From Leuconostoc mesenteroides subsp. mesenteroides ATCC 8293 (GTDB taxonomy: Bacteria; Bacillota; Bacilli; Lactobacillales; Lactobacillaceae), in NCBI RefSeq assembly GCF_000014445.1, contig NC_008531.1, forward strand, positions 155,001 through 219,000: a stretch of 64,000 nt of DNA, given 5' to 3'. Shown here in pieces: positions 20,681 through 31,410 of this stretch; positions within the stretch are counted from its first letter, which is position 1; each line of letters opens with the position of its first letter. A model generated the notes under the pieces. The model made no database searches, was not told the origin of the DNA, and saw nothing but the letters and a program-made list of their open reading frames with translations. A program made the position numbers and the translations under genes.

Positions 20681-21037
20681 ATGGCTGAACAAGTTACATC
20701 AGCTCGTGCGACTGCTAAGATCGTTCGCGTTGCCCCACGTAAGGCACGCTTAGTTCTTGACACTATTCGCCGTAAGAGCGTTAACGAAGCATACGCAATT
20801 TTGAAGTTCCTACCTAATACTTCTACTGAAGATATTTACAAGGTTTTGAACTCAGCAGTTGCTAATGCTGAAAATAACTTCTCATTAGACCGAGAAGATC
20901 TTATTGTGAAGGAAGCCTTTGCTAACGAAGGACCAACGCTTAAGCGTTTCCGCCCTCGTGCTAAAGGTTCTGCTTCACCTATTAACAAGCGTACAAGCCA
21001 CCTAACAATTGTGGTTGCTGAGAAGGAGGCAAAGTAA
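20681..21037 (+). CDS. rplV: 50S ribosomal protein L22
   Basis: L22 lines the exit tunnel; its hairpin forms part of the macrolide-binding region. The 118 aa show [27 protein letters not shown] and the hairpin [21 protein letters not shown] near residues 88-110. The stop codon overlaps the rpsC start (TAATG). Confidence 0.98.
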   Translation: MAEQVTSARATAKIVRVAPRKARLVLDTIRRKSVNEAYAILKFLPNTSTEDIYKVLNSAVANAENNFSLDREDLIVKEAFANEGPTLKRFRPRAKGSASPINKRTSHLTIVVAEKEAK

Positions 21038-21708
21038 TGGGTCAAAAGATTAACCCTACTGGATTCCGTGTCGGCGTTATTCGCGACTGGGATGCAAAGT
21101 GGTTTGCTGACAAGGCTGACTATGCTAACCAACTTCACGAAGACTTGCGTATTCGTAAGTATATCGAGAAAAACTTAGCAGATGCCTCAGTTGATCGCAT
21201 TGAAATTGAACGTACAACCAAGTCACGTGTTGACGTTTCTATCCAAACTGCCAAGCCAGGAATGGTTATTGGTAAGGGTGGTTCAGAAGTTGAAAAGCTT
21301 CGTACACAATTGGCAAAGTTGACAGACACAGATGAAAAAGGTCGCTCAAAGCGCGTCTTTATTAACATCGTAGAAATCAAAAAGCCGGATTTGAGTGCAC
21401 ATTTGGTTGGACAACAAATCGCTGGTGATTTGGAACGCCGTGTGGCTTTCCGTCGCGCCATGCGTGGTGCTATCCAACGTGCCACTCGTTCAGGTGCTAA
21501 GGGTATCAAGGTTATGGTTTCAGGTCGTTTGAATGGTGCTGATATTGCACGTATTGAACAATATACTGAAGGTACAGTGCCTTTGCATACTTTACGTGCC
21601 GATATCGATTACTCATGGGATGAAGCAATGACTGCTTATGGAAACTTGGGTATCAAGACTTGGATTTACCGTGGTGATGTATTGCCACAAAAAAAGAACA
21701 GTAAGTAA
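21037..21708 (+). CDS. rpsC: 30S ribosomal protein S3
   Basis: S3 forms part of the mRNA entry site and helicase. The 223 aa include the KH domain with [15 protein letters not shown] near residue 80 and the C-terminal block [21 protein letters not shown]. The SD AGAAGGAGG lies in the rplV end, indicating coupling. Confidence 0.98.
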   Translation: MGQKINPTGFRVGVIRDWDAKWFADKADYANQLHEDLRIRKYIEKNLADASVDRIEIERTTKSRVDVSIQTAKPGMVIGKGGSEVEKLRTQLAKLTDTDEKGRSKRVFINIVEIKKPDLSAHLVGQQIAGDLERRVAFRRAMRGAIQRATRSGAKGIKVMVSGRLNGADIARIEQYTEGTVPLHTLRADIDYSWDEAMTAYGNLGIKTWIYRGDVLPQKKNSK

Positions 21709-21722
21709 GGAGGGAAGCAAAC

Positions 21723-22136
21723 ATGTTAGTACCAAAGCGTGTTAAGTTCCGTCGTGTACACCGTGGTCACATGCGTGGCGAAGCAAAAGGTGGCAAGACG
21801 GTAACATTCGGTGATTTTGGCTTGCAAGCAACAACTTCAAGTTGGATTACTAACCGTCAAATTGAAGCTGCTCGTATTGCAATGACACGTTATATGAAGC
21901 GTGGTGGTAAGGTTTGGATTAAAATCTTCCCTCATAAGTCATATACATCTAAAGGTGTCGGTGTTCGAATGGGTAACGGTAAAGGTGCACCCGAAGGTTG
22001 GGTTGAACCAGTTAAGCGTGGCAAGGTAATGTTTGAAGTTGCAGGTGTTCCTGAAGCAACTGCTCGTGAAGCATTACGTTTGGCACAACACAAGTTGCCT
22101 GTACGTACAAAGATTATTGCTCGGGAGGCTGAATAA
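21723..22136 (+). CDS. rplP: 50S ribosomal protein L16
   Basis: L16 contacts the A- and P-site tRNAs and helps organise the 50S core. The 137 aa start [15 protein letters not shown] and contain [18 protein letters not shown] sequence ([19 protein letters not shown]) near residue 80. The stop codon overlaps the rpmC start. Confidence 0.98.
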   Translation: MLVPKRVKFRRVHRGHMRGEAKGGKTVTFGDFGLQATTSSWITNRQIEAARIAMTRYMKRGGKVWIKIFPHKSYTSKGVGVRMGNGKGAPEGWVEPVKRGKVMFEVAGVPEATAREALRLAQHKLPVRTKIIAREAE

Positions 22137-22342
22137 TGGCTAAAGCAAGTGAATTGAAAGAATTGTCACTTGCGGATTTGCAAAAGCGCGAAGCCGAATT
22201 CAAGGAAGAATTATTCAACCTACGTTTTCAATTGGCTACTGGTCAACTAGAAAACACGGCGCGTATCGCACAAGTTCGTAAGGACATTGCACGAGTTAAG
22301 ACAGTTATTCGTGCACAAGAATTGGCAAACGCCAACAAATAA
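22136..22342 (+). CDS. rpmC: 50S ribosomal protein L29
   Basis: L29 lies beside L23 at the tunnel exit. The 68-aa helical hairpin protein shows [19 protein letters not shown] and the typical [19 protein letters not shown]. The SD CGGGAGG is in the end of rplP (TAATG overlap). Confidence 0.97.
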   Translation: MAKASELKELSLADLQKREAEFKEELFNLRFQLATGQLENTARIAQVRKDIARVKTVIRAQELANANK

Positions 22343-22364
22343 GACGAAAGGAAGAAGCTGAAAA

Positions 22365-22631
22365 ATGAGTGAAGAACGTAATACTCGTAAGGTTTACCAA
22401 GGACGAGTTGTTTCAGATAAGATGAACAAGACAATTACTGTTGCTGTTGATACTTATTTGACACATGATGTCTACGGTAAGCGTGTCAAGTACACAAAGA
22501 AGTTCAAGGCCCACGATGAAAACAATGCTGCCAAACAAGGCGATATTGTTCAAATCATGGAAACACGTCCTTTGTCTGCAACTAAGCACTTCCGTTTGGT
22601 TAAGATCGTTGAAGAGGCTGTTATTCTTTAA
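22365..22631 (+). CDS. rpsQ: 30S ribosomal protein S17
   Basis: S17 binds the 5' domain of 16S rRNA early in assembly. The 88-aa OB-fold protein contains [18 protein letters not shown] and the [16 protein letters not shown] signature. The gene lies 22 nt after rpmC; the rplN SD AAGGAGGAAG follows 38 nt after its stop. Confidence 0.98.
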   Translation: MSEERNTRKVYQGRVVSDKMNKTITVAVDTYLTHDVYGKRVKYTKKFKAHDENNAAKQGDIVQIMETRPLSATKHFRLVKIVEEAVIL

Positions 22632-22679
22632 TGCTCTACCCAAAACGTCGTAATTAATTGCTAACAAGGAGGAAGAACC

Positions 22680-23048
22680 ATGATTCAACAAGAGAGTCGT
22701 TTAAAAGTGGCTGACAACTCTGGCGCACGTGAAATCTTGACGATTAAAGTGCTCGGTGGTTCAGGCCGTAAGTTTGCTGGTGTAGGTGACATGATTGTTG
22801 CTACAGTTAAGCAAGCTATCCCTGGTGGTAACGTAAAGAAGGGTGACGTCATTAAGGCTGTTATCGTTCGTACTGTTTCTGACGTTCGTCGTGCAGATGG
22901 CTCATACATCAATTTTGATGAAAACGCCGCTGTTATCGTGAAGGACGACAAGTCACCAGTAGGTACACGTATTTTTGGTCCGGTTGCACGTGAATTGCGT
23001 GACAACGACTATATGCGTATCGTTTCATTGGCACCAGAAGTGCTCTAA
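22680..23048 (+). CDS. rplN: 50S ribosomal protein L14
   Basis: L14 forms intersubunit bridges and is the binding place of the silencing factor RsfS. The 122 aa start [18 protein letters not shown] and include the [15 protein letters not shown] block. In many genomes rplN is the first gene of the spc operon; no separate promoter was found in the 48-nt gap, so it is probably read through from rpsJ. Confidence 0.98.
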   Translation: MIQQESRLKVADNSGAREILTIKVLGGSGRKFAGVGDMIVATVKQAIPGGNVKKGDVIKAVIVRTVSDVRRADGSYINFDENAAVIVKDDKSPVGTRIFGPVARELRDNDYMRIVSLAPEVL

Positions 23049-23071
23049 TACTGACAAGGAGGAGCCAAATC

Positions 23072-23380
23072 ATGTTTGTAAAAACAGGTGATAAGGTTCG
23101 CGTCATTGCCGGCAAAGATAAGGGAAAAGAAGGCACAATCACTAAGACTGTTGCTGGAAAAGATCGCGTCGTTGTCGAAGGCGTGAACATCGTTAAGAAG
23201 CATCAAAAGCCTTCTAACGAATATCCACAAGGTGGTGTTATCGATATCGAAGCACCAATCCATGTTTCTAACGTGCAATTGCTTGACCCTTCAACTAACG
23301 AACCAACACGTGTTGGATTCAAAGTGGAAGACGGCAAGAAAATTCGCGTATCTAAAAAGTCTGGTAATGTACTAGGCTAA
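23072..23380 (+). CDS. rplX: 50S ribosomal protein L24
   Basis: L24 is an early 50S assembly protein with a KOW motif ([18 protein letters not shown], residues 6-23) and the [12 protein letters not shown] segment. Length 102 aa. CAAGGAGGAGCC is the SD. Confidence 0.98.
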   Translation: MFVKTGDKVRVIAGKDKGKEGTITKTVAGKDRVVVEGVNIVKKHQKPSNEYPQGGVIDIEAPIHVSNVQLLDPSTNEPTRVGFKVEDGKKIRVSKKSGNVLG

Positions 23381-23403
23381 TATCGAAAGGTGAAATCATT
23401 TTC

Positions 23404-23946
23404 ATGGCTAATGCTTTAAAAGAAAAATATGTTAATGAAGTTCAACCTGCTTTGATCGAAAAGTTTAACTTTAAGTCATCAATGCAAGCCCCAAAGATTG
23501 ATAAGATCGTCTTGAATATGGGTGTTGGTGATGCGGTTTCAAACTCAAAGAACTTGGATGAAGCGGTTGAAGAATTGAAGTTGATTGCTGGTCAACAACC
23601 AGTTATCACAAAGGCAAAGAAGTCAATCGCTGGGTTCCGTTTGCGTGAAGGTATGTCAATCGGAACAAAGGTTACACTACGTGGAGAACGTATGTATGAC
23701 TTTTTAGACAAGTTGATCAACATTTCATTACCTCGTGTTCGTGATTTCCGTGGTGTATCATCAAAGGCCTTTGATGGCCGTGGTAACTATACACTGGGTA
23801 TTCGTGAACAATTAATTTTCCCTGAAATTGACTTTGACAAAGTTAACCGCGTACGTGGTTTGGACATTGTTATTGTTACGACAGCGCAAAACGACGAAGA
23901 AGGTCGTGAGTTGTTAACACAAATGGGAATGCCATTTGCTAAGTAA
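23404..23946 (+). CDS. rplE: 50S ribosomal protein L5
   Basis: L5 binds 5S rRNA and contacts the P-site tRNA and S13. The 180 aa contain [27 protein letters not shown] and [19 protein letters not shown]. The SD is GAAAGGTGA. In most Firmicutes rpsN (S14, zinc type) follows; here the next gene is rpsH after a 133-nt gap. Confidence 0.98.
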   Translation: MANALKEKYVNEVQPALIEKFNFKSSMQAPKIDKIVLNMGVGDAVSNSKNLDEAVEELKLIAGQQPVITKAKKSIAGFRLREGMSIGTKVTLRGERMYDFLDKLINISLPRVRDFRGVSSKAFDGRGNYTLGIREQLIFPEIDFDKVNRVRGLDIVIVTTAQNDEEGRELLTQMGMPFAK

Positions 23947-24079
23947 TTGGTAAATAAAAATGTTGTTGCTCTAAATGAGTGACGCGTTTTTAACTGTTAT
24001 TGACAGAAATAGTCTATAATAGTTAAGAGCGTGTCATTTTGCATGATTACGTTCAAAATAAAAAGGAGGATATCGATAG
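23947..24079 (+). promoter_or_regulatory. rplE-rpsH gap where rpsN is usually found; -10-like element
   Basis: No S14-like frame with its CxxC pairs is present in any frame. The gap holds TATAAT at 24015-24020 (TTGACA at 24000 is too close, 9 nt) and an arm AATGA-GTG-ACGC near 23974 that can pair with GCGT-G-TCATT near 24030-24040. It may be a secondary promoter for rpsH onward. Confidence 0.4.
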
Positions 24080-24478
24080 ATGTCTATGACTGATCCAATT
24101 GCTGATTTTTTGACTCGCGTTCGTAATGCCAATTTGGCACGTCACGAAGTAGTTGAAGCTCCAGCATCAAAAATTAAGAAGAGCATCGCTGAAATCTTGA
24201 AAGCAGAAGGTTTTATCCGTGACTTTGAATACATCGATGACAACAAGCAAGGTGTTATCCGTGTATTTCTCAAGTATGGGGAAGATCGTAATCGTGTGAT
24301 TACAGGAATTCAACGTATCTCTAAGCCAGGCTTGCGTAAGTATGCTAAGGCTGAAGAGTTACCAAAAGTTTTGAACGGTTTGGGAATTGCTATTATCTCA
24401 ACTTCTGCCGGTGTTATTACTGACAAAGAAGCACGTTCTAAGCAAGTCGGTGGCGAAGTTATCGCTTACGTTTGGTAA
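24080..24478 (+). CDS. rpsH: 30S ribosomal protein S8
   Basis: S8 binds the central domain of 16S rRNA and in E. coli represses the spc operon. The 132 aa start [15 protein letters not shown] after two extra residues and end in the GGEVIAYVW signature. The ATG at 24080 is spaced 10 nt from AGGAGG; the second ATG at 24086 is too far. Confidence 0.98.
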   Translation: MSMTDPIADFLTRVRNANLARHEVVEAPASKIKKSIAEILKAEGFIRDFEYIDDNKQGVIRVFLKYGEDRNRVITGIQRISKPGLRKYAKAEELPKVLNGLGIAIISTSAGVITDKEARSKQVGGEVIAYVW

Positions 24479-24502
24479 TATATCTAAGAAAGGAGACTTA
24501 CC

Positions 24503-25039
24503 ATGAGCCGTATTGGAAACAAAACAATCACTTTACCAGCTGATGTAACTGTATCTCAAGAAGGTGCAGTTGTGACAGTTAAAGGACCAAAGGGTGAATT
24601 GTCACGTGAAATTGTTTCAGCTATCACAATGACTGTTGAAGGGAACGAAGTTTCTTTCAGCCGTGATAGCGATGACAGCAAGACTCGAGCATTGCATGGC
24701 ACAACTCGTGCTAACGTTGCAAATATGGTCGAGGGTGTATCTGAAGGTTTCACTAAGACATTGAAGCTTGTCGGTGTTGGATATCGTGCAGCAAAGTCAG
24801 GATCAAAATTGACTTTGAGTGTTGGATACTCTCACCCTGTTGACTTTGAAGATCGTGAAGAATTGAGTGTTGAAGTACCAGATGCTTTGACAATCAAAGT
24901 TTCAGGAATTTCAAAGCAAAAGGTTGGCGATTTAGCAGCTGAAATTCGTGCCGTACGTTCACCAGAACCTTATAAAGGTAAAGGTATTCGTTACGAAGGC
25001 GAAGTTGTACGTCGTAAGGAAGGTAAGACAGGAAAGTAA
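24503..25039 (+). CDS. rplF: 50S ribosomal protein L6
   Basis: L6 lies near the GTPase centre and sarcin-ricin loop. The 178 aa start [14 protein letters not shown] and contain [10 protein letters not shown] and the C-terminal signature [23 protein letters not shown] is the SD. An 80-nt gap without a convincing hairpin or promoter follows before rplR. Confidence 0.98.
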   Translation: MSRIGNKTITLPADVTVSQEGAVVTVKGPKGELSREIVSAITMTVEGNEVSFSRDSDDSKTRALHGTTRANVANMVEGVSEGFTKTLKLVGVGYRAAKSGSKLTLSVGYSHPVDFEDREELSVEVPDALTIKVSGISKQKVGDLAAEIRAVRSPEPYKGKGIRYEGEVVRRKEGKTGK

Positions 25040-25119
25040 TTTATTACTTTTTGTCTGCCAAAACTTTATTAATAATAAACTTAAAATGGCATTTGCCATA
25101 AGAAAAGGAAAGCACAGCT

Positions 25120-25473
25120 ATGATTTCAAAACCAGATAAGAATAAGCTCCGCGTAAAGCGTCATAAGCGCGTTCGTGGAAAAATCTCTGGTACTGCTGCT
25201 CGCCCACGTTTGAACGTTTTTCGTTCTAATGCAAACATCTACGCTCAATTAATTGATGACGTAGCGGGTGTAACGCTAGCAAGTGCCTCAAGTCATGATG
25301 CCGAAGTAACGGGATCAAAGACAGAACAAGCAGTTAAAGTTGGTGAGTTGATCGCTTCACGTGGTAAGGCCGCAAAGATCGAAGACGTTATTTTCGATCG
25401 TGGTGGTTACGTTTATCATGGACGTGTTCAAGCACTAGCAGATTCAGCCCGTGAAAACGGCTTGAAGTTCTAA
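25120..25473 (+). CDS. rplR: 50S ribosomal protein L18
   Basis: L18 binds 5S rRNA with L5. The 117 aa contain the [20 protein letters not shown]-terminal block, [13 protein letters not shown] and the C-terminal [30 protein letters not shown] is the SD. Confidence 0.98.
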   Translation: MISKPDKNKLRVKRHKRVRGKISGTAARPRLNVFRSNANIYAQLIDDVAGVTLASASSHDAEVTGSKTEQAVKVGELIASRGKAAKIEDVIFDRGGYVYHGRVQALADSARENGLKF

Positions 25474-25492
25474 GGAAAGGAGGAATATAAAA

Positions 25493-25999
25493 ATGGTTGA
25501 ATTCGTTAATCCTAAGTCACTTGGTGAATTAGAAGAGAACGTTGTTGCTATTAACCGTGTCACAAAGGTTGTCAAAGGTGGTCGTCGCTTGCGTTTCGCA
25601 GCTTTGGTCGTTGTTGGTGATAAGCAAGGACACGTTGGTTTTGGTACTGGTAAAGCACAAGAAGTTCCTGAAGCTATCCGCAAGGCTATTGAAGATGCTA
25701 AGCGTAAGTTGATTACTGTGCCAACAGTTTCTACAACTATTCCTCATGATGTCCTTGGTGAATGGGGCGGCGGTAAGATTTTAGTTAAGCCCGCCGAAGA
25801 AGGATCTGGTGTTGCCGCTGGTGGTGCAGCACGTTCTGTTATGGAACTTGCTGGTATTGCCGATGTGACTGCTAAGTCACTTGGTTCAGCAACACCAATT
25901 AACGTTATTCGTGCTACTTTCGACGCTCTTACAAGCTTGAAAGATGCCGAAGAAGTTGCTAAGTTGCGTGGTGTTTCTTTAGAACACTTAGCTGAATAA
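25493..25999 (+). CDS. rpsE: 30S ribosomal protein S5
   Basis: S5 lies by the mRNA entry channel and affects accuracy. The 168 aa contain the [19 protein letters not shown] double-stranded RNA-binding region and [30 protein letters not shown] is the SD. Confidence 0.98.
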   Translation: MVEFVNPKSLGELEENVVAINRVTKVVKGGRRLRFAALVVVGDKQGHVGFGTGKAQEVPEAIRKAIEDAKRKLITVPTVSTTIPHDVLGEWGGGKILVKPAEEGSGVAAGGAARSVMELAGIADVTAKSLGSATPINVIRATFDALTSLKDAEEVAKLRGVSLEHLAE

Positions 26000-26010
26000 G
26001 GAGCGATAAA

Positions 26011-26193
26011 ATGGCTGATTTGAAAATCACTTTGATTAAGAGTGCGGTTCATCGCTTACCTAAGCAACGCGCGATCGTTAAGTCTCTTGGACTTGGACGC
26101 GTATCTAGTTCAGTGGTGAAGCCTAACAACGAAGCTACACGTGGTGCGATTTTTCATATCGCTCACCTAGTTAACGTTGAAGAAGTTAAGTAA
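26011..26193 (+). CDS. rpmD: 50S ribosomal protein L30
   Basis: A 60-aa small 50S protein. It contains [20 protein letters not shown] and [14 protein letters not shown], the family signature. AAGGAGCG is the SD, starting in the rpsE stop region. Confidence 0.97.
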   Translation: MADLKITLIKSAVHRLPKQRAIVKSLGLGRVSSSVVKPNNEATRGAIFHIAHLVNVEEVK

Positions 26194-26223
26194 TTACACA
26201 ATTAAAATAGGAGGTACCGAAAG

Positions 26224-26658
26224 ATGAATTTGAACGAATTACAACCAGCTGCCGGTTCACGTCATGTACGTAACCGTGTTGGTCGTGGTACATCATCTGG
26301 AAACGGTAAGACATCCGGACGTGGTCAAAAGGGTCAAAAGGCTCGTGGCAAAGTGCGTTTGGGGTTTGAAGGTGGTCAAATGCCTTTGTACCGTCGTATT
26401 CCAAAGCGTGGATTTACTAACATTTCACGTAAGGAATTCGCAGTTGTTAACTTGAACAAGTTAAACAGCTTTGATGATGGTACAGAAATTACACCAACAC
26501 TTTTGATTGAAAACGGTATTGTTAAAAATCAAAAGTCTGGTATTAAGATTTTGGCTGTTGGTCAACTTGAAAAGAAGTTGACTGTTAAGGCACATAAGTT
26601 CTCTGCAGCAGCAGTTGCTGCAATCGAACAAGCCGGTGGGTCAACTGAGGTACTTTAA
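26224..26658 (+). CDS. rplO: 50S ribosomal protein L15
   Basis: L15 is a late 50S assembly protein. The 144 aa show [20 protein letters not shown], the glycine-rich [18 protein letters not shown] region and the [18 protein letters not shown] block. The stop codon overlaps the secY start (TAATG). Confidence 0.98.
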   Translation: MNLNELQPAAGSRHVRNRVGRGTSSGNGKTSGRGQKGQKARGKVRLGFEGGQMPLYRRIPKRGFTNISRKEFAVVNLNKLNSFDDGTEITPTLLIENGIVKNQKSGIKILAVGQLEKKLTVKAHKFSAAAVAAIEQAGGSTEVL

Positions 26659-27992
26659 TGCTTAGCACGTTATTTAATGCAGTACGTGAAAAGGACATTC
26701 GTAAAAAATTAGGGTGGACGTTTTTTATTCTGTTTATTTACAGAGTTGGAACGCACATAACTGTGCCTGGTGTTAACCCTTCTGCTATGTCTGAGATGGC
26801 TAGTTCCGGATTAATGAACATTTTGAACATCTTTTCTGGTGGTGGCCTGACAAACTACTCGTTGTTCGCAATGGGCGTGTCACCATACGTGACAGCACAA
26901 ATTATTGTACAACTTTTGCAATTAGATATCGTGCCTCGCTTTGTTGAATGGAGTAAGCAAGGTGAAGTTGGTCGCCGAAAATTGAATAACGCTACGCGGT
27001 GGTTAACGCTTGTTCTTGCGTTTGTTCAATCTGTTGGTATCACAGCTGGATTTAATTCATTGTCATCCTATGGATTAGTGAGTCAAACCAATAGCGTAAT
27101 GTCATTTGTTGTAATCGGTTCTGTTATGACTATTGGAACATTTTTTGCAATGTGGCTTGGTGAAATGATTACTGAAAAAGGCTTAGGAAACGGCGTTTCA
27201 ATGATTATTTTTGCGGGTATAATCGCCCAAGCACCAGAAGGTTTCTATGAAATTTTCAAAGAAAATATTCTGCAAGCAGACAGTAGTGACATGCTTAATG
27301 GTTGGATATTTGTTGTTGTATTAGTTATAGCGATGATTTTAGTGGTTGCATTTACGACATGGTCTTACGAAGGAACTCGTCGATTACAAATGCAGTATAC
27401 GCGATCTGCCACATCATATGGTAGCGAAGCATATCTGCCACTAAAAGTAAATGTTTCTGGCGTTATACCGGTCATATTTGCCTCATCATTTATTAGTACA
27501 CCACAAACGGTTATGTTAGCTTTTCAAGACAAATATTCATCAGCCCAGTGGTACCAAATTATGCAACAGATATTCAGTATGACAACGTTGCCTGGTGCAA
27601 TTTTATATACTGCATTGATTGTTGTTTTCACATATTTTTATGCCTTTGTTCAAGTTAATCCTGATAAGTTATCAGAAAATCTACAAAAGCAAGGTGCATA
27701 TATTGTTGGTGTTCGTCCCGGTGCAGAAACAAAAGCTTTCGTTTCAAAACTCTTGTTAAATTTGAGCTTTGTTGGATCAATTTTCTTGGGTGTTGTTGCA
27801 TTGGTTCCGTTGATTGCATCGGATGTCTGGGGACTCAATGAAAAGATTGGTCTTGGTGGTACAAGCCTGTTAATTTCAATAGGTGTCGCTTTGGATCTAA
27901 TTCGCCAAATTGATGGTTTGATGCAGAAAAAGAATTACGTTGGATTTATTACAAAAGATCAGTTAGCAGCTCGGGAGGCAATCAATGGCTAA
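26658..27992 (+). CDS. secY: Preprotein translocase channel subunit SecY
   Basis: The ten-helix membrane channel through which SecA pushes preproteins. The 444 aa contain [11 protein letters not shown], the plug region near [14 protein letters not shown] (residues about 50-64) and the C-terminal cytoplasmic loops ([23 protein letters not shown]). It overlaps rplO upstream and adk downstream, so all three are translated from one message. Confidence 0.98.
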   Translation: MLSTLFNAVREKDIRKKLGWTFFILFIYRVGTHITVPGVNPSAMSEMASSGLMNILNIFSGGGLTNYSLFAMGVSPYVTAQIIVQLLQLDIVPRFVEWSKQGEVGRRKLNNATRWLTLVLAFVQSVGITAGFNSLSSYGLVSQTNSVMSFVVIGSVMTIGTFFAMWLGEMITEKGLGNGVSMIIFAGIIAQAPEGFYEIFKENILQADSSDMLNGWIFVVVLVIAMILVVAFTTWSYEGTRRLQMQYTRSATSYGSEAYLPLKVNVSGVIPVIFASSFISTPQTVMLAFQDKYSSAQWYQIMQQIFSMTTLPGAILYTALIVVFTYFYAFVQVNPDKLSENLQKQGAYIVGVRPGAETKAFVSKLLLNLSFVGSIFLGVVALVPLIASDVWGLNEKIGLGGTSLLISIGVALDLIRQIDGLMQKKNYVGFITKDQLAAREAING

Positions 27993-28548
27993 AAATTTGA
28001 TTTTGTTGGGTTTGCCAGGTGCTGGTAAAGGCACACAAGCAGACTTTATTGTGAAGGATTATTCTATTGTTCATATTAGTACTGGAGATATTTTCCGTGC
28101 TAATTTGGCAGAGAATACTGAATTAGGACAAAAGGCGCGTCAATTCATGGATGCGGGCGACTTAGTTCCTGACGAAATCACAAATGCTATGGTTGCTGAT
28201 CGTTTAAACCAACAAGACGTTGAAACTGGTTTTATGCTTGATGGGTACCCTCGTAATGAAGCACAAGCAGTATTCCTAGATAAGTATTTATCAGATAACG
28301 GTAAATCTGTGTCAGCAACATTATATTTTGAAGTTGCTGATACATTGTTGCGCGAACGTCTTTTGGGACGTGGTCGAGCAGATGATACACCCGAAGTTAT
28401 TGACAACCGTTTGGCAGTTAATAAAGCGGCTAACTTGCCTTTGGTAGATTACTATCAAAAAGCAGGTGTGTTGCACACAATCGATGGCGGTCGTGAACTT
28501 GCTGATGTGTATCATGATGTTAAGGAAGTTTTGGACAATTTAAATTAA
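27985..28548 (+). CDS. adk: Adenylate kinase
   Basis: Interconverts ATP and AMP with 2 ADP. The 187 aa show the P-loop [10 protein letters not shown] (residues 8-17), the AMP-binding STGDIFR and the DGYPRN motif. The LID is short ([16 protein letters not shown]), lacking the zinc-binding cysteines of longer Gram-positive enzymes. It overlaps the secY end by 8 nt; the SD CGGGAGG is inside secY. Confidence 0.97.
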   Translation: MAKNLILLGLPGAGKGTQADFIVKDYSIVHISTGDIFRANLAENTELGQKARQFMDAGDLVPDEITNAMVADRLNQQDVETGFMLDGYPRNEAQAVFLDKYLSDNGKSVSATLYFEVADTLLRERLLGRGRADDTPEVIDNRLAVNKAANLPLVDYYQKAGVLHTIDGGRELADVYHDVKEVLDNLN

Positions 28549-28566
28549 TTATTCAAAACGCCATTG

Positions 28567-28595
28567 TTGAGAGATATCAGTTTTTCTGGTATAAT
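28567..28595 (+). promoter_or_regulatory. Promoter of the alpha cluster (infA-rplQ)
   Basis: TTGAGA (28567-28572), 17 nt, TATAAT (28590-28595) with TGG before it (extended -10). The predicted start is about 28602. Confidence 0.8.
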
Positions 28596-28601
28596 TTGAT
28601 A

Positions 28602-28654
28602 GGTTAAGCACTTATCAACAATGTTGAACATTATAAGCACAGGAGGTTAAGTGC
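28602..28654 (+). promoter_or_regulatory. Short structured leader of infA
   Basis: GCACTTA (28608-28614) can pair with TAAGTGC (28648-28654), the bases between the SD AGGAGG and the GTG start. The loop holds a palindromic AATGTTGAACATT hairpin near 28620. The pairing would cover the start region, so it may tune infA translation. The function is inferred. Confidence 0.4.
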
Positions 28655-28870
28655 GTGGCCAACGATGTCATTGAAATCGAAGGTAAAGTGAAAGAAACTT
28701 TGCCAAATGCGATGTTCCAAGTGGAACTCGAAAATGGTGCTGTGATCTTAGCGCATGTATCTGGTAAAATCCGAAAGAATTTTATCCGTATCTTGCCAGG
28801 TGATCGTGTTACCGTTGAAATGTCACCATACGACTTAACGAAGGGTCGTATTACTTATCGTTTCCGATAA
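28655..28870 (+). CDS. infA: Translation initiation factor IF-1
   Basis: IF-1 occupies the 30S A site during initiation. The 71-aa OB-fold protein shows [20 protein letters not shown] and the C-terminal [11 protein letters not shown]. It starts at GTG (28655) with AGGAGG nine bases upstream. First gene behind the alpha-cluster promoter. Confidence 0.97.
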   Translation: MANDVIEIEGKVKETLPNAMFQVELENGAVILAHVSGKIRKNFIRILPGDRVTVEMSPYDLTKGRITYRFR

Positions 28871-28914
28871 GTAAAAGATATAATAATCAGTTAACCGAAT
28901 AGGAGGAATAGATT

Positions 28915-29034
28915 ATGAAAGTACGCCCATCAGTTAAAAAGATGTGTGATGCTTGCCGTGTTATCAAGCGTAATGGTCGAACAATGATCATTTGTTCTGC
29001 TAACCCCAAGCATAAGCAACGCGCTGGAAAGTAA
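28915..29034 (+). CDS. rpmJ: 50S ribosomal protein L36
   Basis: A 39-aa zinc-ribbon ribosomal protein. Its start is [19 protein letters not shown] and the end is HKQRAGK. The zinc ligands C11, C14, C27 and H33 are all present, so it is the zinc-binding (C+) form. AGGAGGAATAG is the SD. It lies between infA and rpsM, the usual order. Confidence 0.97.
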   Translation: MKVRPSVKKMCDACRVIKRNGRTMIICSANPKHKQRAGK

Positions 29035-29110
29035 TTTCTGCGTGTTATAAATATTGATTGAATAAAGACATAACTGTCATTTTCAAAAATACTAAAGGAG
29101 GTAAATTGTT

Positions 29111-29482
29111 ATGGCTCGTATAGCAGGTATAGATTTGCCACGTGACAAGCGAATTGTCATTGGCTTAACTTACATCTACGGAATCGGTAATACTACTGCA
29201 CAAAAGGTCTTGGCTGAAGCTGGCGTTTCTGAAGACGTCCGCGTACGCGATTTAACGTCTGACCAAGAAGATGCCATTCGTGCAACAGTTGACAAGTTGA
29301 ACTTGCAATTAGAAGGTGACTTACGTCGTAAGGTATCACTTGATATTAAATCATTGCAAGAAATTGCATCATACCGTGGCATTCGTCATCGTAAGGGCTT
29401 GCCCGTTCGTGGACAAAACACGAAGAACAACGCTCGTACACGTAAAGGCCCAGCTAAAGCAATTGCTGGAAAGAAAAAGTAA
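29111..29482 (+). CDS. rpsM: 30S ribosomal protein S13
   Basis: S13 bridges the 30S head with L5 and contacts the P-site tRNA. The 123 aa start [20 protein letters not shown] and contain [31 protein letters not shown] is the SD. The stop codon lies inside a 12-bp hairpin of adenines and thymines. Confidence 0.98.
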   Translation: MARIAGIDLPRDKRIVIGLTYIYGIGNTTAQKVLAEAGVSEDVRVRDLTSDQEDAIRATVDKLNLQLEGDLRRKVSLDIKSLQEIASYRGIRHRKGLPVRGQNTKNNARTRKGPAKAIAGKKK

Positions 29483-29495
29483 TTTACTTTTTCTT
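29471..29495 (+). terminator. AT-rich palindrome at the rpsM stop codon
   Basis: AAGAAAAAGTAA (29471-29482, including the stop) is perfectly complementary to TTACTTTTTCTT (29484-29495). It lies before a 125-nt gap to rpsK. Weak terminator, pause site or RNA end protection are all possible. Confidence 0.45.
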
Positions 29496-29607
29496 GTTGT
29501 ATCCTCATCGATGCGACACATGATTATCGCAACCAAAGTTGTGTAATGTTGGTTAATTTATTTTAACCCGAGAAATTATAAGAAAGTATTGAAAAGGAGG
29601 CAAATAA

Positions 29608-29994
29608 ATGGCAGGTCGTACAACGCGTAAGCGTCGTGTGAAGAAGAATATTGAATCTGGTGTGGCTCACATCCATTCAACATTCAACAACACTATTGTA
29701 ATGATTACTGATGCACAAGGTAACGCAGTTGCTTGGTCATCAGCTGGTGCACTTGGCTTCAAAGGAAGTCGTAAGTCAACACCATTCGCTGCTCAAATGG
29801 CGGCGGAAGCTGCAGCAAAAAGTGCCATGGAAATTAACATGCGTACAGTTGCAGTAACTGTTAAGGGTCCTGGTTCAGGTCGTGAATCAGCTATCCGTGC
29901 TTTGGCAGCAGCTGGCTTGGAAGTAACATCAATTAAGGATGTTACACCAGTTCCCCATAACGGATCACGCCCACCAAAGCGTCGTCGTGTTTAA
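29608..29994 (+). CDS. rpsK: 30S ribosomal protein S11
   Basis: S11 lies on the platform near the Shine-Dalgarno helix. The 128 aa contain [18 protein letters not shown] and the signature [20 protein letters not shown], ending in [26 protein letters not shown] is the SD. Confidence 0.98.
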   Translation: MAGRTTRKRRVKKNIESGVAHIHSTFNNTIVMITDAQGNAVAWSSAGALGFKGSRKSTPFAAQMAAEAAAKSAMEINMRTVAVTVKGPGSGRESAIRALAAAGLEVTSIKDVTPVPHNGSRPPKRRRV

Positions 29995-30041
29995 TTGAAT
30001 TTCATTGCTCTTGCTGTGAAAGAAGGGGTAAGAATTTACAG

Positions 30042-30986
30042 ATGATTGAATTTGAAAAGCCAAATATTCATAACATCGAAGAGGATGCCCGCTACGGCAA
30101 ATTTGTTGTAGAGCCTCTTGAGCGTGGATATGGTACGACACTTGGTAACTCGTTGCGTCGTATCTTATTGTCTTCGCTTCCTGGCGCAGCCGTTAATACG
30201 GTGCAAATTGACGGCGTGGTTCACGAGTTTTCAACCGTGGATGGCGTTGTTGAAGATGTCACACAAATTATCTTGAACCTCAAGAAGGTTGTGTTGGCGA
30301 TTGACTCAGATGATGAACGTTCACTTGAAATTGATATTCAAGGACCGGCAGATGTAACAGCTGCAGATCTGCAGGGTGGTGCTGATGTTGAAGTTTTGAA
30401 TCCTGATTTGCATATCGCTACTGTGGCAGCAGGTAAGTCATTACATATGACAGTCACGGCAGTCAAAGGTCGTGGATATACATCAGCTGATGAAAATAAG
30501 AAGTTACGTGATGAAATGCCCATTGGTGTTTTAGCCGTTGATTCTATTTATACACCTATCGAACGTGTAAACTACCAAGTAGAAAACACACGTATCGGTG
30601 CGCGTGACGACTATGATAAGCTTACTTTTGATATTTGGACAAATGGTTCTATCAAACCAAGTGATGCCTTAAGTTTGGGTGCTAAGATCTTAGCTGAGCA
30701 TCTTGGTTTGTTCATGGATATTTCTCCTGTAGCTGCTGAAGCTAGTGTTATGGTTGAAGCAGAGCCTGTTGCTGCTAGTGCATCAGATTCTGCACCAATT
30801 GAAGATCTAGATTTATCTGTTCGCTCATATAATTGTCTCAAACGGGCCGGTATCAACACTATTGTAGAGTTGACGGATCGCACTGAAGCTGACATGATGA
30901 AAGTGCGTAACCTCGGTCGGAAATCACTTGACGAAATCCAAGAAAAGCTCACTGATATGAACTTAGGATTTCGCAAGGAAGATTAA
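30042..30986 (+). CDS. rpoA: RNA polymerase alpha subunit
   Basis: Alpha dimerises to start core assembly; its C-terminal domain binds UP elements and activators. The 314 aa show the N-terminal [19 protein letters not shown] (near residue 22) and the C-terminal [19 protein letters not shown] with [11 protein letters not shown]. The linker (residues about 232-250) is rich in Ala, Ser and Glu. SD GAAGGGGTAAG; the gap to rpsK is 47 nt. Confidence 0.98.
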   Translation: MIEFEKPNIHNIEEDARYGKFVVEPLERGYGTTLGNSLRRILLSSLPGAAVNTVQIDGVVHEFSTVDGVVEDVTQIILNLKKVVLAIDSDDERSLEIDIQGPADVTAADLQGGADVEVLNPDLHIATVAAGKSLHMTVTAVKGRGYTSADENKKLRDEMPIGVLAVDSIYTPIERVNYQVENTRIGARDDYDKLTFDIWTNGSIKPSDALSLGAKILAEHLGLFMDISPVAAEASVMVEAEPVAASASDSAPIEDLDLSVRSYNCLKRAGINTIVELTDRTEADMMKVRNLGRKSLDEIQEKLTDMNLGFRKED

Positions 30987-31022
30987 CACATGTCTTTAAA
31001 TTAAAAAAAGGAGGATTCACCA

Positions 31023-31406
31023 ATGGCATATCGTAAATTGGGTCGTACATCTTCACAACGTAAAGCTATGTTGCGTGATTTGACAACTGATCTTTTGATC
31101 AATGGTCGTATTACTACTACTGAAGCACGCGCTAAAGAAGTTCGTAAGACAACTGATAAAATGATTACATTAGGTAAGCGTGGCGACTTAAACGCTCGCC
31201 GTCAAGCAGCTACTTTTGTTCGTAACGAAGTTGCGGACGTTATAGAAGATGGCGACGATGTTAAAGTACAATCAGCTTTGCAAAAGTTGTTTGATGATGT
31301 TGCACCTCGCTTTGCAGAACGTAATGGTGGTTATACACGAATTCTCAAGACAGTCCAACGTCGTGGCGATGCTGCGCAACTGGTTATCTTGGAGCTCGTT
31401 GATTAA
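31023..31406 (+). CDS. rplQ: 50S ribosomal protein L17
   Basis: L17 lies near the tunnel exit. The 127 aa start [19 protein letters not shown] and contain [13 protein letters not shown] and [22 protein letters not shown] is the SD. It is the last gene of the ribosomal super-cluster and is followed by a strong bidirectional terminator. Confidence 0.98.
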   Translation: MAYRKLGRTSSQRKAMLRDLTTDLLINGRITTTEARAKEVRKTTDKMITLGKRGDLNARRQAATFVRNEVADVIEDGDDVKVQSALQKLFDDVAPRFAERNGGYTRILKTVQRRGDAAQLVILELVD

Positions 31407-31410
31407 CAAA

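Noticed and set aside
24000..24020. TTGACA and TATAAT before rpsH as a consensus promoter
   Set aside because: They are 9 nt apart, too close to act together; only the -10 was kept as a weak element.
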